From NCBI RefSeq assembly GCF_047675955.1, contig NC_132910.1, positions 92,282,923-92,346,922 on the forward strand: a stretch of 64,000 bases of DNA. The letters are read 5' to 3'. The notes under the pieces were generated by a model, which worked only from the letters and a program-made list of their open reading frames with translations, was not told the DNA's origin and did not search any database. The position numbers and the translations under genes are program-made. The stretch is from Chlorocebus sabaeus. Its lineage: Eukaryota > Chordata > Mammalia > Primates > Cercopithecidae. This document shows positions 43,839 through 55,110 of this stretch, piece after piece (position 1 is the first letter of the stretch; each line of letters starts with the position of its first letter).

Positions 43839-45829
43839 GAAATAGTGTGCATGTCCAGTTTTGATAAACAATGACTGAAGATTTGACATTGTCTCTACTC
43901 TAGAAATCCCCGTTCTTGAAAAAATACAGTGAATGAAACAGTTCTTGTTTTGATGTGGACACTTCCTTGAAATTATCTCTCTCTCAGAGCTTATTTTATG
44001 CCATTATAACCCTTGTACTAAAGTGGCCCCTGAAAGTAGAAATTCAAGGCGCTTTATGGAGGAGGAGGGAGTATGGTGGTTCATTTGATGTGGACCTTTA
44101 TCAAGTTTTTGGAAATCTTAGTCTGGCATTCCCCAGTTAAAGAAAAGATGATTTCTGAGGGAAAATAAGGGACATTTAAGAATTAAAAAAAAAAAAAAAG
44201 AAAAAAAAAGAAAAAGCTATCCATTTAATCCACTTATAAAATACCTTCTTCTAGAGCACTTTCATTTGCAGTCTAAATGAGACTTGAATTGACCCAGGAA
44301 AGAATGTCATTGCAATGCCAGGTTTCAAATACAGAGTGCTCGTTGCTTCTTTCATCTGCAGGTAATGTCATTATATATTGCAATCACTCTGATGGCATCT
44401 GCTCATTAGGAATTCATTGAGTGCTCATGTGGCTATAATGCACTTCCATTTGTATTCTGAGACAATTTAGCATTGGGGAACTTAAAAGTCATTTGATCAA
44501 TCCTGTGTGGAGCTCCTGTTTTCACTCCAGGCAAATTAATGTGAAGATCATTGTAACATATTAAACATCTAATTGTTCATTGATGAAGTAGTAACACTGA
44601 AGTGTTCATATTTAAAGATGTAATATTTCATCAAATTTTGAAGGCATAAAAGTATTTTTCCTAGTTAGATTGAGTGGCAAAGACAGAGGAAGATTAACAC
44701 TGAAATATGTAAAACTTAACTCATTGTTTTGGCATGTTTACTTTCATAGTTTAGGAAAACTGAGGGTATATTATCTGTGTATGGTTTGCTCATAAAATCA
44801 TATTTTCTTACATATTAAGTTTAAAAGTATAATCTTTGTAAAATCAAACAATGCTGAATTTACAGATTAGTCACTTGCTTTCCCTAGTTTTAATGAATTT
44901 GCAATGATTTTGAAAGGATTTAAATGCTGTTGAACTTAGGAATTTAATATTGTCTTCACATTTTTGTGAAACTGTGAAGCCATCAAAACCTGAGAATAGA
45001 AGAAACCTTCAAAGTAATAGTAAAAAACAGGAAAAAATGATGGAAGCTGTACTTTCATAAACTCTACCAGGTTATGCAATAGTGAAAGTACTTATTTTTT
45101 TCAGAAGAGAGGTTGATGGAGAGGGGGGAAAAAAGGAGAATCCCTCCTCTTTCAAACTCACTACATGCAAATGTTGTCATATGAAATATTTCTAAACAGT
45201 CTTGTTTTCAAATGGTGTTAAGAAGAGGATATGTTTTGTCCTGTTAGCATTTTTAATAATTTGCAAAATTCAGAGGTTTTTTTTCAGATTAAGAGAAGTC
45301 TCTCAATATTTATTTTCTTGTTTTTGTGTATTTATAAACATAAATTTGAATTTTTATGTTTTCTAGAAGAATCCAGAAAAGGAGAATATGAATGAAAGGC
45401 AGTTTTATACACAAAAAGGCCAGTCAACATATTTTGTGAGGGGCTATGACTGGAAATATTTCAGTCCATATTATTGGGACAAATACCTGAAATTCTTAAG
45501 TGTGAAATTGCAAACCTTTAGAATAAATTATAATGATGACCTAGTACAATCTCCTCATCTTACAGGTGACGAAACCAAAACCTGGATATCAAATTAAAAG
45601 CTACTTTTTACAACATAAGATCTTAGAGATGAGAGCTTAAGAATGACATTAATAGATAGCATACAACAGTTTGAATATTTATTTGATATTATAACTACAA
45701 ATACCCCAGCAGAACCTCTCTAAGACCTTATAATTATTTTAGGTTTTCTTATACTTAATTTACATGGTTTCCCTAAAGGTAAACTGATTCTAAGTTAACT
45801 CAAAGCTGAAGCTTGAAATAAGCATGCAG
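43839..45829. other. Unassigned DNA, AT-rich, possible conserved non-coding stretch
   Basis: About 2 kb without a recognised repeat apart from an A-rich run (44186-44216). The text around 44240-44580 is AT-rich, low in repeats and carries homeodomain-like words (TAATG, AATTCATTGAG, ATTAATG). The 69-aa frame at 45388-45597 follows a T-rich tract and TTTTCTAG, an acceptor-like context, but its end resembles MIR text and no domain is visible, so I do not call an exon. Confidence 0.4.
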
Positions 45830-46470
45830 CTTTATTCATTCATTTATTTATTGAAAATTATCTTCTAAGAACAATGGAGTACTAGGCACTGTTCTAGATA
45901 TTTATGATATGTCAGTGCTTATATAAACAAAAAGCTCTGCCCTGGTAGCAAGGACACAGACAAGTAATAATCAACACAATAAATAAGTTGAAAGATAGAA
46001 GGTGATTGTGCTATGAAAAAAAAATAGAGCAGGATGGGAGAACTGGAAGTGCAGGATGGGGTTAATATGAAAGATAGTTGCATCTTTAAATGTGGTGGTC
46101 AAAGTGGGACTTGATAAAGGTGACATTTAAGCAAAGGTCTGAAGACTGGGAGGAAGTTAACCAAATGGAAGTGGGTAGAAGAACATTCTTCATGAGGGAA
46201 CAGCCAGCACAAACTCCAAGGTGAGATTGTGCATGGTATATTAGAGAAATAGCAAGGAGGCTAGTCTGGAGTGGAGTAAAAGACAGGGATCGCAGAAGAA
46301 GAAAAAGTCAGAAAGATTGTCAGGGGTCCAGACCTTGTGGGACCATGTAAAGAATTTGGATCACTGCGGGTGAAAGAGGAGCAGTTCGAGAGATTAGAAT
46401 GGAAGAATGACATAATCTAATATGATGTCTTAAAAAATCATTTTTGGCTGTGTTGAGGACAGCCTCATCT
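45830..46470 (-). mobile_element. L2 LINE, 3' end, antisense
   Basis: The reverse L2 order is clear: 'atttattgaaaattatcttc...tactaggcactgttctag', 'aagctctgccctggtagc', 'acagacaagtaataa', 'tgacatttaagcaaaggtctgaagac', 'gaagaacattcttcatgagggaacagcc', 'gcaaggaggctagtctggagtgg', 'gggaccatgtaaag' and 'gaatgacataatctaatatg'. This is one of the best L2 copies in the window. Confidence 0.85.
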
Positions 46471-46809
46471 TTAATGCAGAGTTTTACTTCCTCAAGACCT
46501 CTTTTCCTTGAGCTCTTTTGTTATCTTGTTCCTCTGTAACAAGTGCTTCCCCTGGATGGGGAAGGTTTAGAATAGCTTATGAAGGGCCCTGTGACTCTTT
46601 GAAAGTCAAGGCTCCTCTTTCTGGGCCTGCAAAGCCTTTGGTGATCTGCTCTGCCGGGCTCTGCACCTGTTGACCCCTAGCTGTGCTCCCGCTGGGTGGC
46701 CTCTCTAGTTTCTTTTCTCACATGGCACCTCTTTGTTTATTATCGCTTCTCCTTAGGAGGTGAAAGAAGCGTGGGATGAAAAATGTTTAGGATTTAATGT
46801 GTTTGTCCT
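46471..46809. other. Unassigned DNA
   Basis: GC is higher than around it. No repeat or exon recognised. Confidence 0.35.
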
Positions 46810-47345
46810 GATCCCATCACTTTTGTTTCCGTAATTATAAAAGCAGCATGTTTTTAATGTAAAAAATTAGGAAATAGAGGCACACACAAAGTCCTCCCAA
46901 AAAAGAAAGTATAATCTTCTTACCCAAAGATAACTTTAACACAGTTTTTATATCTTTCCAGAACTCTGTGCACGTGTGTGTTTAAACAAAAAGGGTTTCT
47001 ATTATGCATACGTTTGTAATCTTCTCATTTTACTTAATATATCATGATTGCGCACATGTTAATAAATATTTCTTTATGCCAATGTTGTAATAACTTAGTG
47101 CTGTTTCATTTTGTGAATGTACTATTAGTTATTTAATTGTCAGTATATAGTTAGACATTTAGATGGTAAAGTAGAAAATGTTTGTCCATATATTTAATTC
47201 TTCTTTAAAGTAAACATCGAGAATTGGTATTTTAGGTAAGTCAAATGTACACATATTTCTATATTTTTTGATGTATATTGCCACATTGTACTGAGAGTGA
47301 TAATACCAGTTTTTTTATTCTCACCAGTACTCTATCAGGCCATTT
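46810..47345 (-). mobile_element. L1ME-type LINE 3' fragment, antisense
   Basis: 'taatcttcttacccaaagataac' with 'cacagtttttatatctttccagaactc', 'ttgtaatcttctcattttacttaatatatcatg', 'atgttaataaatatttctttatgcc' and 'ttagacatttagatgg' follow the antisense 3' part of older L1 (L1MC/L1ME). Confidence 0.65.
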
Positions 47346-47494
47346 CCTCCTACCCCAAACCCTCACAAACACAGGACTAAAAAAAAAAAAAAAATGCAAG
47401 TATTAACATGTAAAAAGTTACATATTATTATGTTACTTTTTATTGCTTTGATAATTAACGGCAAATATTTGTCAGTATCCTGCAGAAATCAACT

Positions 47495-47725
47495 TAGATA
47501 CCCTTCTTTCACCTGGAAAGAGTTTCTAATGCCTTCATTCTGGGTTGGCCCCCTTTCCTACATGCCATAGAATTTTGTACTTTAAGTACCACTTGTAAAC
47601 ACCAATTTACTTCTCTTTCTGCTTCATTAGGCTTTCAGATCCATGAAGGCAGGGATCCTGCTGTCTTGCTCACCACCAGCCAGTGACTGGCACATCATAG
47701 CTTCTGAACAAATAGGTGTAAGTCT
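47495..47725 (+). mobile_element. L2-like 3' end
   Basis: 'tctttcacctggaaag'-type start, 'gctttcagatccatgaaggcagggatcctgctg', 'cagtgactggcacatcatagc' fit an L2 3' terminus ('gagggcagggac', 'gcctggcacatag'). Confidence 0.6.
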
Positions 47726-48726
47726 TGGAAACCATAATTTTAAAATAATGAAATAATTTAATTACATCACCAGTGGTTAATATCTTTTTGCCCTTCTTAA
47801 AGAAAATATATTTTACCGCCCATTTGACCAGCAGAGCAGTGGCCTTTTTCCCCCCTAATTTCTAGGCATTAGAAACAAATTTGTACATACTAGAATTCTG
47901 GAGAATGAATGAATGAATGAATGGATGGATGGAGGCTCTTTCCATTGTCTATTCCATTTATAGTCTTCTGGTCAGCTGATGAGAATATACCCCCAACCTC
48001 TAGACTGAAAGTTGATTAAAAACCCCTAGCAAAACAAAACAAAAATACAGGCAAAGAGGAAACTCATAAATTATGTTTGTTTGATAACTCAAAGTGAATC
48101 ACATTCTATTTTCTAAATTAATTCAACTTCAGAGCTTCATTCATGACTGTGTTTCTAGCCAATTCTTGGCTTTCCAGGTTATCTAGACACTACTTGTGAC
48201 CTGGCAGTGCTTTTCTAAATAAATCATGTGTTAAGGGATTTCTGTGTAGTAAACTATAGATCTTGTCTCCGTTATACAGTCTGTGAATTTCCAACTGAAT
48301 TTCTATGAAAGTCTATTTCAAACCTCAAATGATTAACTACTTTATTAGCATATATTTCTTTTTTTTCAGGTCAGACAGGTAATGTCCCCACATTGTAACT
48401 AGGTTCAGAGGGTGGCACATCTCACATATGTATGTGAACACCCAGTCATCGTGTTCATGAACTACAAGAGGATCGTATTACTATATATTTCACTTTAATT
48501 TTTATGTACCAGAATATTTGGTTTAGCTAATTTAATGAAATTTGTTAATATTTAAAAATTAATAAACACATAAAGAATGTTAGTCATTTTAATATAACTA
48601 TTGAGAAAGTGAAGAAGTGATTTTAGTAAAAGTCAGTTGGTAATGGGTTTTGATTATTTGGACATCTAAGTTCAATGAATGCAAACAAATTAGAAAGGGG
48701 ACAGGTGAAGAAATTGAGGAAAAGAC
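47726..48726. other. Unassigned DNA with GAAT/GGAT repeat
   Basis: A short (GAAT)n(GGAT)n microsatellite lies at 47903-47932. The rest is AT-rich with no named repeat or gene. Confidence 0.4.
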
Positions 48727-48756
48727 TCACAGTTATCTCTCTATCTCTCTCTCTCT

Positions 48757-49063
48757 CTCTTTTTTTTTTTTTTTTTAAATTGAGACAGGGTCTCACTCTT
48801 TCATCTAGGTTGGTGTGCTGTGGCGTGATCTCAGCTCACTGGAACCTCTGCCTCCAGGGTTCAAGTGACTCTCCCACCTCAACTTCACCATTAGCTGGAA
48901 CTACAGGCGTGCGCCACCACACCTGGCCAATTTTTGTATTTTTGGCAGAGATGGGGTTTTGCCATGTTGACTAGGCTGGCCTTAAACTCCTGACCTCAAG
49001 TGATCTTCCTGCCTTGGCCTCCCAAAGTGCTGGGATTACAGGTGTGAGCCACTGTGCATGGCC
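48757..49063 (-). mobile_element. Full-length Alu, antisense
   Basis: Poly(T) at 48760-48776 precedes 'tgagacagggtctcactctttc' and a complete reverse Alu to 'gtgagccactgtgcatggcc'. Target duplications TCACAGTTATCTCT (48727-48740) and TCATAGTTATCTCT (49064-49077) flank it. Between the left duplication and the poly(T) is a (TC)n run that has grown from the duplicated TCTCT. Confidence 0.94.
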
Positions 49064-49077
49064 TCATAGTTATCTCT

Positions 49078-49974
49078 TAATTACTGGTAAGATGGTTCAA
49101 AAGGATTATCTGAAAACAATATAAATAATCTTTTCTTAAAATTATATTTTTAAACATAATGAAGTTATGTTGGGGATTGGGGTTGAATGCAAAGTACTAA
49201 AGACAAGACTTTGAAATATTTTAAAAAATAATACTTGTATTTATTTCTAGTTTCCACTCCTAATTATCAGACTAAGCAATGACAAAGGTTGGTACCTAGA
49301 ATAGATATAAATTGCACAATTGCATGGTGGATGAATTGTTCAAAAGAGATGACTCTGTTCTCCAGGAGACCCATTTATTTTTCAATTAACAAAGAGTAAA
49401 AGGCCTTTTCTGACACTTTTACTTAAGGGACAGGATAAAAAATATGCCACTTATGCTTGGTAGGTTTAATTAAATGTTTAGTTTAAGCTTAGAAGAAACT
49501 ATTTGTTTTAGCCAGTTCGGATTGTAATAGATAATTAAAAATTCCATTAACAATTAAGTTGGCATTTTGATTAAAAAAGTATATCTAGCAGCATAAAGCC
49601 TCTCTGGTACCAAAGTTTTTGACTCTTCCTTGACATATTTCTTGTTTGGTGAATGTTTTAATCTCATCATCTCTTAGTGGTTTTCTGATTTTATAGTTTA
49701 TGACTCAAATAATGCTATTTAATCAGTGGGTCAGACTAATAAACCCAAGCTCACGCTCACTAAAATTTCAGCATAAACAGATTTGAATGAATGTGTTATC
49801 TTGTCAGCATATTGCTTTTTTTGTGCAATTGCCCATACAGTTATTGCTCATTTTATGCTGTAAGCTTTGGGAAGATGTGTAACTTGATCTAAATCGTTTT
49901 TTTTCTTTTTTAGCACATAAAGCCAAGTTGATTAAATAATGATGATAATAATAATTTTAACCATAAGTAGTAAA
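49078..49974. other. Unassigned AT-rich DNA, possible conserved stretch
   Basis: No repeat family is recognised. The part at 49370-49620 is rich in TTAATTAAA, CAATTAAC and AATTAAG words, the kind of text seen in homeodomain-bound conserved non-coding DNA. This is a compositional impression only. Confidence 0.35.
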
Positions 49975-50165
49975 AAATTATTGCACACACACTCTAAGCC
50001 TGACATTGTCCTAAAAATCATATGTGCATGGTCTATGTAAGATAGATATAATCTCCATTTTATACATGAGTTAACTGAGGTTCTGTAAGGTTAAATGATT
50101 TGTTGAAGATTCAGTTATTAAATGCTAGAAATAAAAAGCAGCTTGCTTTACTCCAAACATCATAA
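49975..50165 (-). mobile_element. MIR SINE, antisense
   Basis: 'actctaagcctgacattgtcctaa', 'ataatctccattttatacatgag', 'ttaactgaggttctgtaagg' and 'ttaaatgatttgttgaagattcag' are antisense MIR in order. Confidence 0.75.
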
Positions 50166-50257
50166 TATCCTATTACATATGTTATTATCAGTAGTTGAAT
50201 GCTGTTTACACCATTAGATATGTTGTGTTTTACTATATTCCTACCATGAGAGCACAG

Positions 50258-50400
50258 TGATTCTCAAACTTTAATGTGAGCATCTAGTTAAAATACAGAT
50301 TCTGATTCAGTAGGTTTAGGGTGGAGGCCAGAGATTCTGCATTTATAACAAGTTCCCTGGTGATGTTAGTGATGCTGGTCCGTAAGCCACCACATTAGGC
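50258..50400 (+). mobile_element. MER5A-like hAT-Charlie element
   Basis: 'cagtgattctcaaactttaatgtgagc', 'gattcagtaggtttagggtggagg', 'gattctgcatttataacaagttccc' and 'ggtgatgttagtgatgctgg' match MER5A almost end to end, with a short internal loss. Confidence 0.85.
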
Positions 50401-50982
50401 GAGGCTCTTTCCAGTGATGCCGACACAACATAGAAGGAATGTAGGGAAATTGCTGACCAGATCTTGATTGGAAGCATTTAAATGTTTTCAACCTACAAAG
50501 TTTCCTTTTCGTTGGAGAATCTGATATGCCCTTCTCCACCTCTTAAAATTAGTGCTGTAGAGAGCCATGGATTTTGATGGGGCTGCCTGCTACATCCCTT
50601 ATGTGTTTGGGGATGGAAAAGGATCAGAAATGACTGACCCAGCCACTTCAGAACCTTAAACACTAGAACCCAGTATGAATCCTAGGTGATGCTGTTAATG
50701 GTATGGTATGGACAAGGCAGAGGGGAAAGAAAGTCAAAGCAAGGGAACTGAGTTAGGAAAAGGAAAGAAGTGGGAGAAGGAAAATAACAAGAGACAGTGG
50801 AGGAAAGGAGCCAATTACTTATGGTGGCGAATGACAGAATGATACAGAAGGTGGCCAGAAAGAGCCAATTTCTTATCTCTACATAGCAAAATTTGAAGAA
50901 GCTTCTCATCTCAAAAATACCACTTTCCCCAGTTAGTTATGGGGACTCCTCAAATTATGGTTTTTATTCAAGGCAACCTTTA
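50401..50982. other. Unassigned DNA with purine-rich tract
   Basis: About 50705-50815 is strongly purine-rich on the plus strand. The 75-aa minus-strand frame covers this tract and is low-complexity. No repeat or gene recognised. Confidence 0.4.
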
Positions 50983-51001
50983 AGATAGTGTACTATGTTA
51001 G

Positions 51002-51301
51002 GACTGGGTGTGTTGGCTCATGCCTGTAATCCCAGCACTTTGGGAGGCCAAGGCGGGTGGATCACTAGGTCAGGAGATCGAGACCATCATGACTAACACA
51101 GTGAAACCCCGTCTCTACTAAAAATACAAATAATTAGCAGGGCACGGTGTTGGGAGCCTGAAGTCCCAGCTACTTGGGAGGCTGAGGCAGGAGAATGGCC
51201 TGAACCCGGAAGGCGGAGCTTGCAGTGAGTGCACATCCCGCCACTGCACTCCAACCTGGGCGACAGAGGGAGACTCTGCCTGGGCGTAGGGAGGGGTGGG
51301 G
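51002..51301 (+). mobile_element. AluY-like element with G-rich tail
   Basis: Starts 'gactgggtgtgttggctcatg' and runs to 'gggcgacagagggagactctg', with AluY-type 'gagatcgagaccatcatgac' and 'agcttgcagtgag'. A 19-bp target duplication (50983-51001 and 51302-51320, two mismatches) flanks it. Where poly(A) should be, the text reads CCTGGGCGTAGGGAGGGGTG and continues in G, with no A-run. Confidence 0.93.
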
Positions 51302-51320
51302 AGATAGTATAGTATGTTAG

Positions 51321-52556
51321 TTAGCTTCTCTTACCCACTAGAAATTTCAAGGTGACTATTTTGAGCTGGGTAAAAAATAATCTTTCACCTTCACTTTAAT
51401 CATCATTGTAGCAATTCTAGAGCTATCTTGTCCTTATAATTTAGCTAATGAGTTTGTGTAATTGAAAACAGCGGGGTGGAATGGATGTAGTCAAATTCCA
51501 TTAGTGACTTAGTTCCTGAGAAATATGTGTGTGTGTGTATGCCTGCGTACCTACACTTCTCATCTCATATCAGTGGACTGACAAAAAATGAAAGCAACTT
51601 TTTTGTAAGTAGTATATTAAACAGTTACAATCATTGCTTTTTAGAATTCCTTGTTTGAAAAGTCAATTAGGTAAAAATTCCTTGGCCAGGTTACAGAGGT
51701 AGATGACAGATGGCAATGTTATAGAAGCCACCAGATAACTTATGAAACACTAATGTTTTTATAAGTTTGTGAATGTCTTTCCAAACCCTTTAGTAAAATA
51801 AAACTTGTGGGAGGCCTTGGTAATAGAGATGGTGACAAGGGCCAAGTTTGGGTTAAGAATGCCTTTGGCTTAAATATAACAATGTAGACATGAACCCAGA
51901 TTTTGACAGTTACCAGAGAGGCTGTCATTTCAAAATGCCAATAGAGACTGCCAACAGCAATTGCCGCAAGCGACTTTGATCCAGGTCCTCTCAAATTGTC
52001 TCCTAGTAATGTGCTGTCGTGTGGAACAGCTGATGGAAACACTGAGCCCCACTAAAACAGTCAGGGAAGATTTCATGCCACCATATCTCTGACTGGAATT
52101 TTCTAATTCTTACAATTTTTTTTTTGTCTCATCAATTTCTTGTTGTATATGGCTCCATCTGGATGGAATCTGTGGAATCTATCTCCAAGTTTCCATATTA
52201 GTGAACTATTAATTTCTAGATTTTTAGTCAACAGTCTATGCCACTGTCCTCCTTGATAAATTGCAAGTATGTGCTTTTTGTATTGGTAGTCTGCATGAGA
52301 AGTATAGAGAATTTTAGTCACGATTTTTTCACTACTGATCATTGCTATGGCACTTATCTCCTTGTGATTTCTCCTGCTAGATTTCTTCCGGTAGAGAAAT
52401 CTAGCAGGAGAAATCTAGCAGGACTGACTGACACAAGATTGTTTGCAGCATTTATTGGTGTTTACAGAGCCTTTGACTTTGTGGATTGTATACATATAGT
52501 CTGTCTCATGAACTTTTAAATATCTAATTGACACGGAGTTACTAATACTTCTACAT
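51321..52556. other. Unassigned DNA with perfect hairpin
   Basis: About 1.2 kb without named repeats. The 100-aa minus-strand frame 51740-52042 has no domain I know. The 21-bp hairpin at 52366-52415 lies here. Confidence 0.4.
52366..52422. repeat. 21-bp perfect inverted repeat plus 14-bp tandem repeat
   Basis: The arms 52366-52386 and 52395-52415 are exact reverse complements, separated by eight bases (TCCGGTAG). The right arm also overlaps a tandem duplication: AGAAATCTAGCAGG at 52395-52408 and again at 52409-52422. The pattern fits a template-switch event. Confidence 0.97.
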
Positions 52557-52567
52557 AACTGCATCTT

Positions 52568-52874
52568 TTTTTTTTTTTTTTTTTTTTTGACAGGGTCTCA
52601 CTCCATTGCCCAAGCTAGAGTGCAGTGCTGCAATCACAGCTCACTGTAGCCTTGACCTCCCCAGGTGTTCAGGTGATCCTCCTACCTCAACCTCCCAAGT
52701 AGCTGGGACTACAGGTGTGTGTCACCATGCCTGGTTAATTTTTGTTTTTTTTGTAGAGATGGAGTTTTGCCATGTTACCCAAGCTAGTCTCAATCTCCTG
52801 GGCTTAAGCAATTCTCCTGCCTCAGCTTCCCAAAGTGCTGGGATTACAGGCATGAGCCATCACACCTGCCCCAG
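52568..52874 (-). mobile_element. Full-length Alu (J-like), antisense
   Basis: Long poly(T) (52568-52588), then 'gacagggtctcactccattgcc' and a complete reverse Alu. 'gccttgacctcccc' suggests a J-type copy. Target duplication AACTGCATCTT flanks it at 52557-52567 and 52875-52885. Confidence 0.95.
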
Positions 52875-52885
52875 AACTGCATCTT

Positions 52886-53136
52886 AGTAGCATAGACTAA
52901 ACCTCTCATGAATTGTCAGAGACAGACTCAGTACCTTTTTCTTCCAAATTTGATTCTAAACAGCTTCATACTCCTTTGGGATCAAAATGATGCTTTATAG
53001 TATTTTATTACTGGTAAGTAAAATTATATAAAATAAGAGATGTAAGCCAATAAGTCCTCATTATAAAGAGCTAAGTGAAAATTTGATCTTCATTAAAATT
53101 CCTGATTTTTTCTCGCTTCTTAAAAAAATGAATCTT
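52886..53136. other. Unassigned DNA
   Basis: Short interval between two Alus; nothing recognised. Confidence 0.35.
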
Positions 53137-53150
53137 CCTGGATATTTTTC

Positions 53151-53427
53151 CTTTTTTTGACACACAGTTTCACTCTGTCACCCAGGCTGGAGTTCAGTGG
53201 TGCGATCTCGGCTCACTCCGGGGTTCAAGCGGTTCTCATGCCTCAGCCTCTCTAGTAGCTGGGATTACAGGCGCCCACCACCATGCCGAGCTAATTTTTG
53301 AATTTTTAGTAGAGACAGGTTTTCTCCATGTTGGCCAGGCTGGGCACGAATTCCTGACTTTAAGTGATCTGCCTGCCTAGGCCTCCCAAAGTGCCGGGGT
53401 TATAAGCATGAGCCACTGTGCCCAGCC
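53151..53427 (-). mobile_element. Alu with small deletion, antisense
   Basis: 'tttttttgacacacagtttcactctg' to 'agccactgtgcccagcc' is a reverse Alu. About 16 bases are missing after 'tcggctcact' (where 'gcaacctccgcctccc' is usual). A perfect 14-bp target duplication CCTGGATATTTTTC flanks it at 53137-53150 and 53428-53441. Confidence 0.95.
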
Positions 53428-53441
53428 CCTGGATATTTTTC

Positions 53442-54247
53442 TATAATTACCTTGTAGATATATATTTACTCAAAATAAATGCCCGTGGAATCAGAAGAAC
53501 CATACTTTTAATCCTTAATTGAAATGAAAGTGCAGAATCTTTCAAAATAAATATTATAATGCAAATATTGACAATTAAGAAAAAAAAAACCTCCTTTTAG
53601 GTTTAAAGCAGTATGCTTTACAACCTCCCAAACCAGTTTTGATCCATGCAGGGAACTGAGGGCCAGAACATTAGCTTGGCTTCCTCCATGAGCTCAGTTG
53701 TATCCCAGGCATGGGAAGCAGAGAACGTATAAAACACAGTCTGAGTCCTGAAGGACTTTCCAACTTTAGTGAGAAGGCAAGATCAACTGCCACATAAAAA
53801 CTATATATAACACAGGCCCCTTTTAGAAAAATGTATTTTAAAACTACAAATACAAATTTGGGGACAAGAGTGAATACTCACCATCAGAAGAAAAATTCTG
53901 ATAAATTATTGGAAGCTGGGAGAATTAGGTGCCTTGCTTCTAGATATTTCTGGACAATGCACTAGAATTGCTTACGTAGAAATGTGTCCTCAGTGCAGCT
54001 GGGCTTCCCCTCCTCGTCTTGTCATGGAATTTTCCATGACAGAAATTCCCAGCCTTCACAGGAGTCTAGCAAGCGAGAAGCTCTGGGGTTTTGGCTTCAC
54101 TAGCTTCCCAAGGCATCTGCCTCTTCATATAACTTCATAATAGTCATTAAGAGAACTGTAAAAAACCAGCAGTTGGATTCTACAAGTAGACCCCAAAAGA
54201 TTCTACCTATATTTTATTTCCCAAAGACTCTACATGTGAAATTCCTA
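53442..54247. other. Unassigned DNA
   Basis: No repeat or gene recognised. The frame at 53934-54140 has no domain. Confidence 0.35.
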
Positions 54248-54850
54248 CATTTATTCATTCAACAGATATTTATTGAGCACCTTTCACATGGCACATACCA
54301 CTTTACCTGCTGAGAGTGAGTCATGCATAGAACAGATAAAATCACTGCTCTCACAAAGACACAATTAAAAATATCATATGTCATGTGGCAAATGCCTAAA
54401 AGAAAAATAAGAGGGCAGAGGATAACAGACTAGGGGACTAGGAGGGCCTCTCTTCCGGGTGCCAATGAGATGAAAGCACAAGCAGGAGTGGAAGAGCATT
54501 CCAGTCAAAGGGATCAGAAAGTGCAAAGTCTCTGAGTCTGGGGCATATTTAATATGTTGAAGTAATGCAGGAAGGTCACTGTGGCTGGAGTAGAGAGGAC
54601 AAAGGGAAGAGGCAATGAGATTAGGAAAGTAGCTAGGGATAAGTTTATGCAGGGCCTTGTAAATAACAGTCAGGAATCAGGAAGAGTAACATGGTCTGAC
54701 TTGGACTTTGAGATGGCCACTCTGTTGTGTGAAGAGCAGGAGTAAGGAACCAGAGGCCAGTGAGGAGGCCATCACAAGGGCCAGGCAAGAGGTAGTGGGG
54801 CATGGACTAGTGATCTGGTAACAGGGATGTTAAGAAATGATTGAATTCTG
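54248..54850 (-). mobile_element. L2 LINE, 3' end, antisense
   Basis: 'ttcattcaacagatatttattgagcacc', 'aatcactgctctcacaaag', 'ggagtggaagagcattccagtc', 'aaagtgcaaagtctctgag', 'ctggagtagagagg', 'gcagggccttgtaaataac' and 'aacatggtctgacttgg' are antisense L2 in the expected order. A well-kept copy. Confidence 0.88.
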
Positions 54851-54964
54851 TGTTTTCTAACATAGTGTCTGGAATCCCAGCTCCAAAGCGACTGACTGAC
54901 TGACAAATTTTCTAGGAGGTTAATTAAGGAAACCTACTGTTCACTATACTAATATTTATCCAAG

Positions 54965-55110
54965 TACAGGGGCCAGCTGCATCAGAAGCTCCCATGGCTT
55001 TTGTTAAAAAAAAAAAAAAAATTCCAGGGCCTTGTCACAGACCTACATAGAATATCTGGCAAAGGAGGTCCAGGAATATGAGGTTTTAACAAACTCCTTG
55101 TGTGGTTTTT
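54965..55110 (+). mobile_element. MER5-like hAT-Charlie fragment
   Basis: 'gccagctgcatcagaagctccc', 'cttttgttaaaaaaa', 'ttccagggcc...cagacctac' and 'aggaatatgaggttttaacaaactcc' fit the MER5/MER58 group of non-autonomous hAT elements. A poly(A) run (about 55004-55020) replaces the consensus 'taaaaatgcaga'. Confidence 0.6.

Noticed and set aside
44186..44216. A-rich run as the tail of a processed pseudogene
   Set aside because: I could not recognise a gene in the upstream sequence and found no target duplication.
51740..52042. 100-aa minus-strand frame
   Set aside because: No recognised domain and no sign of exon structure; length is within chance for this amount of sequence.
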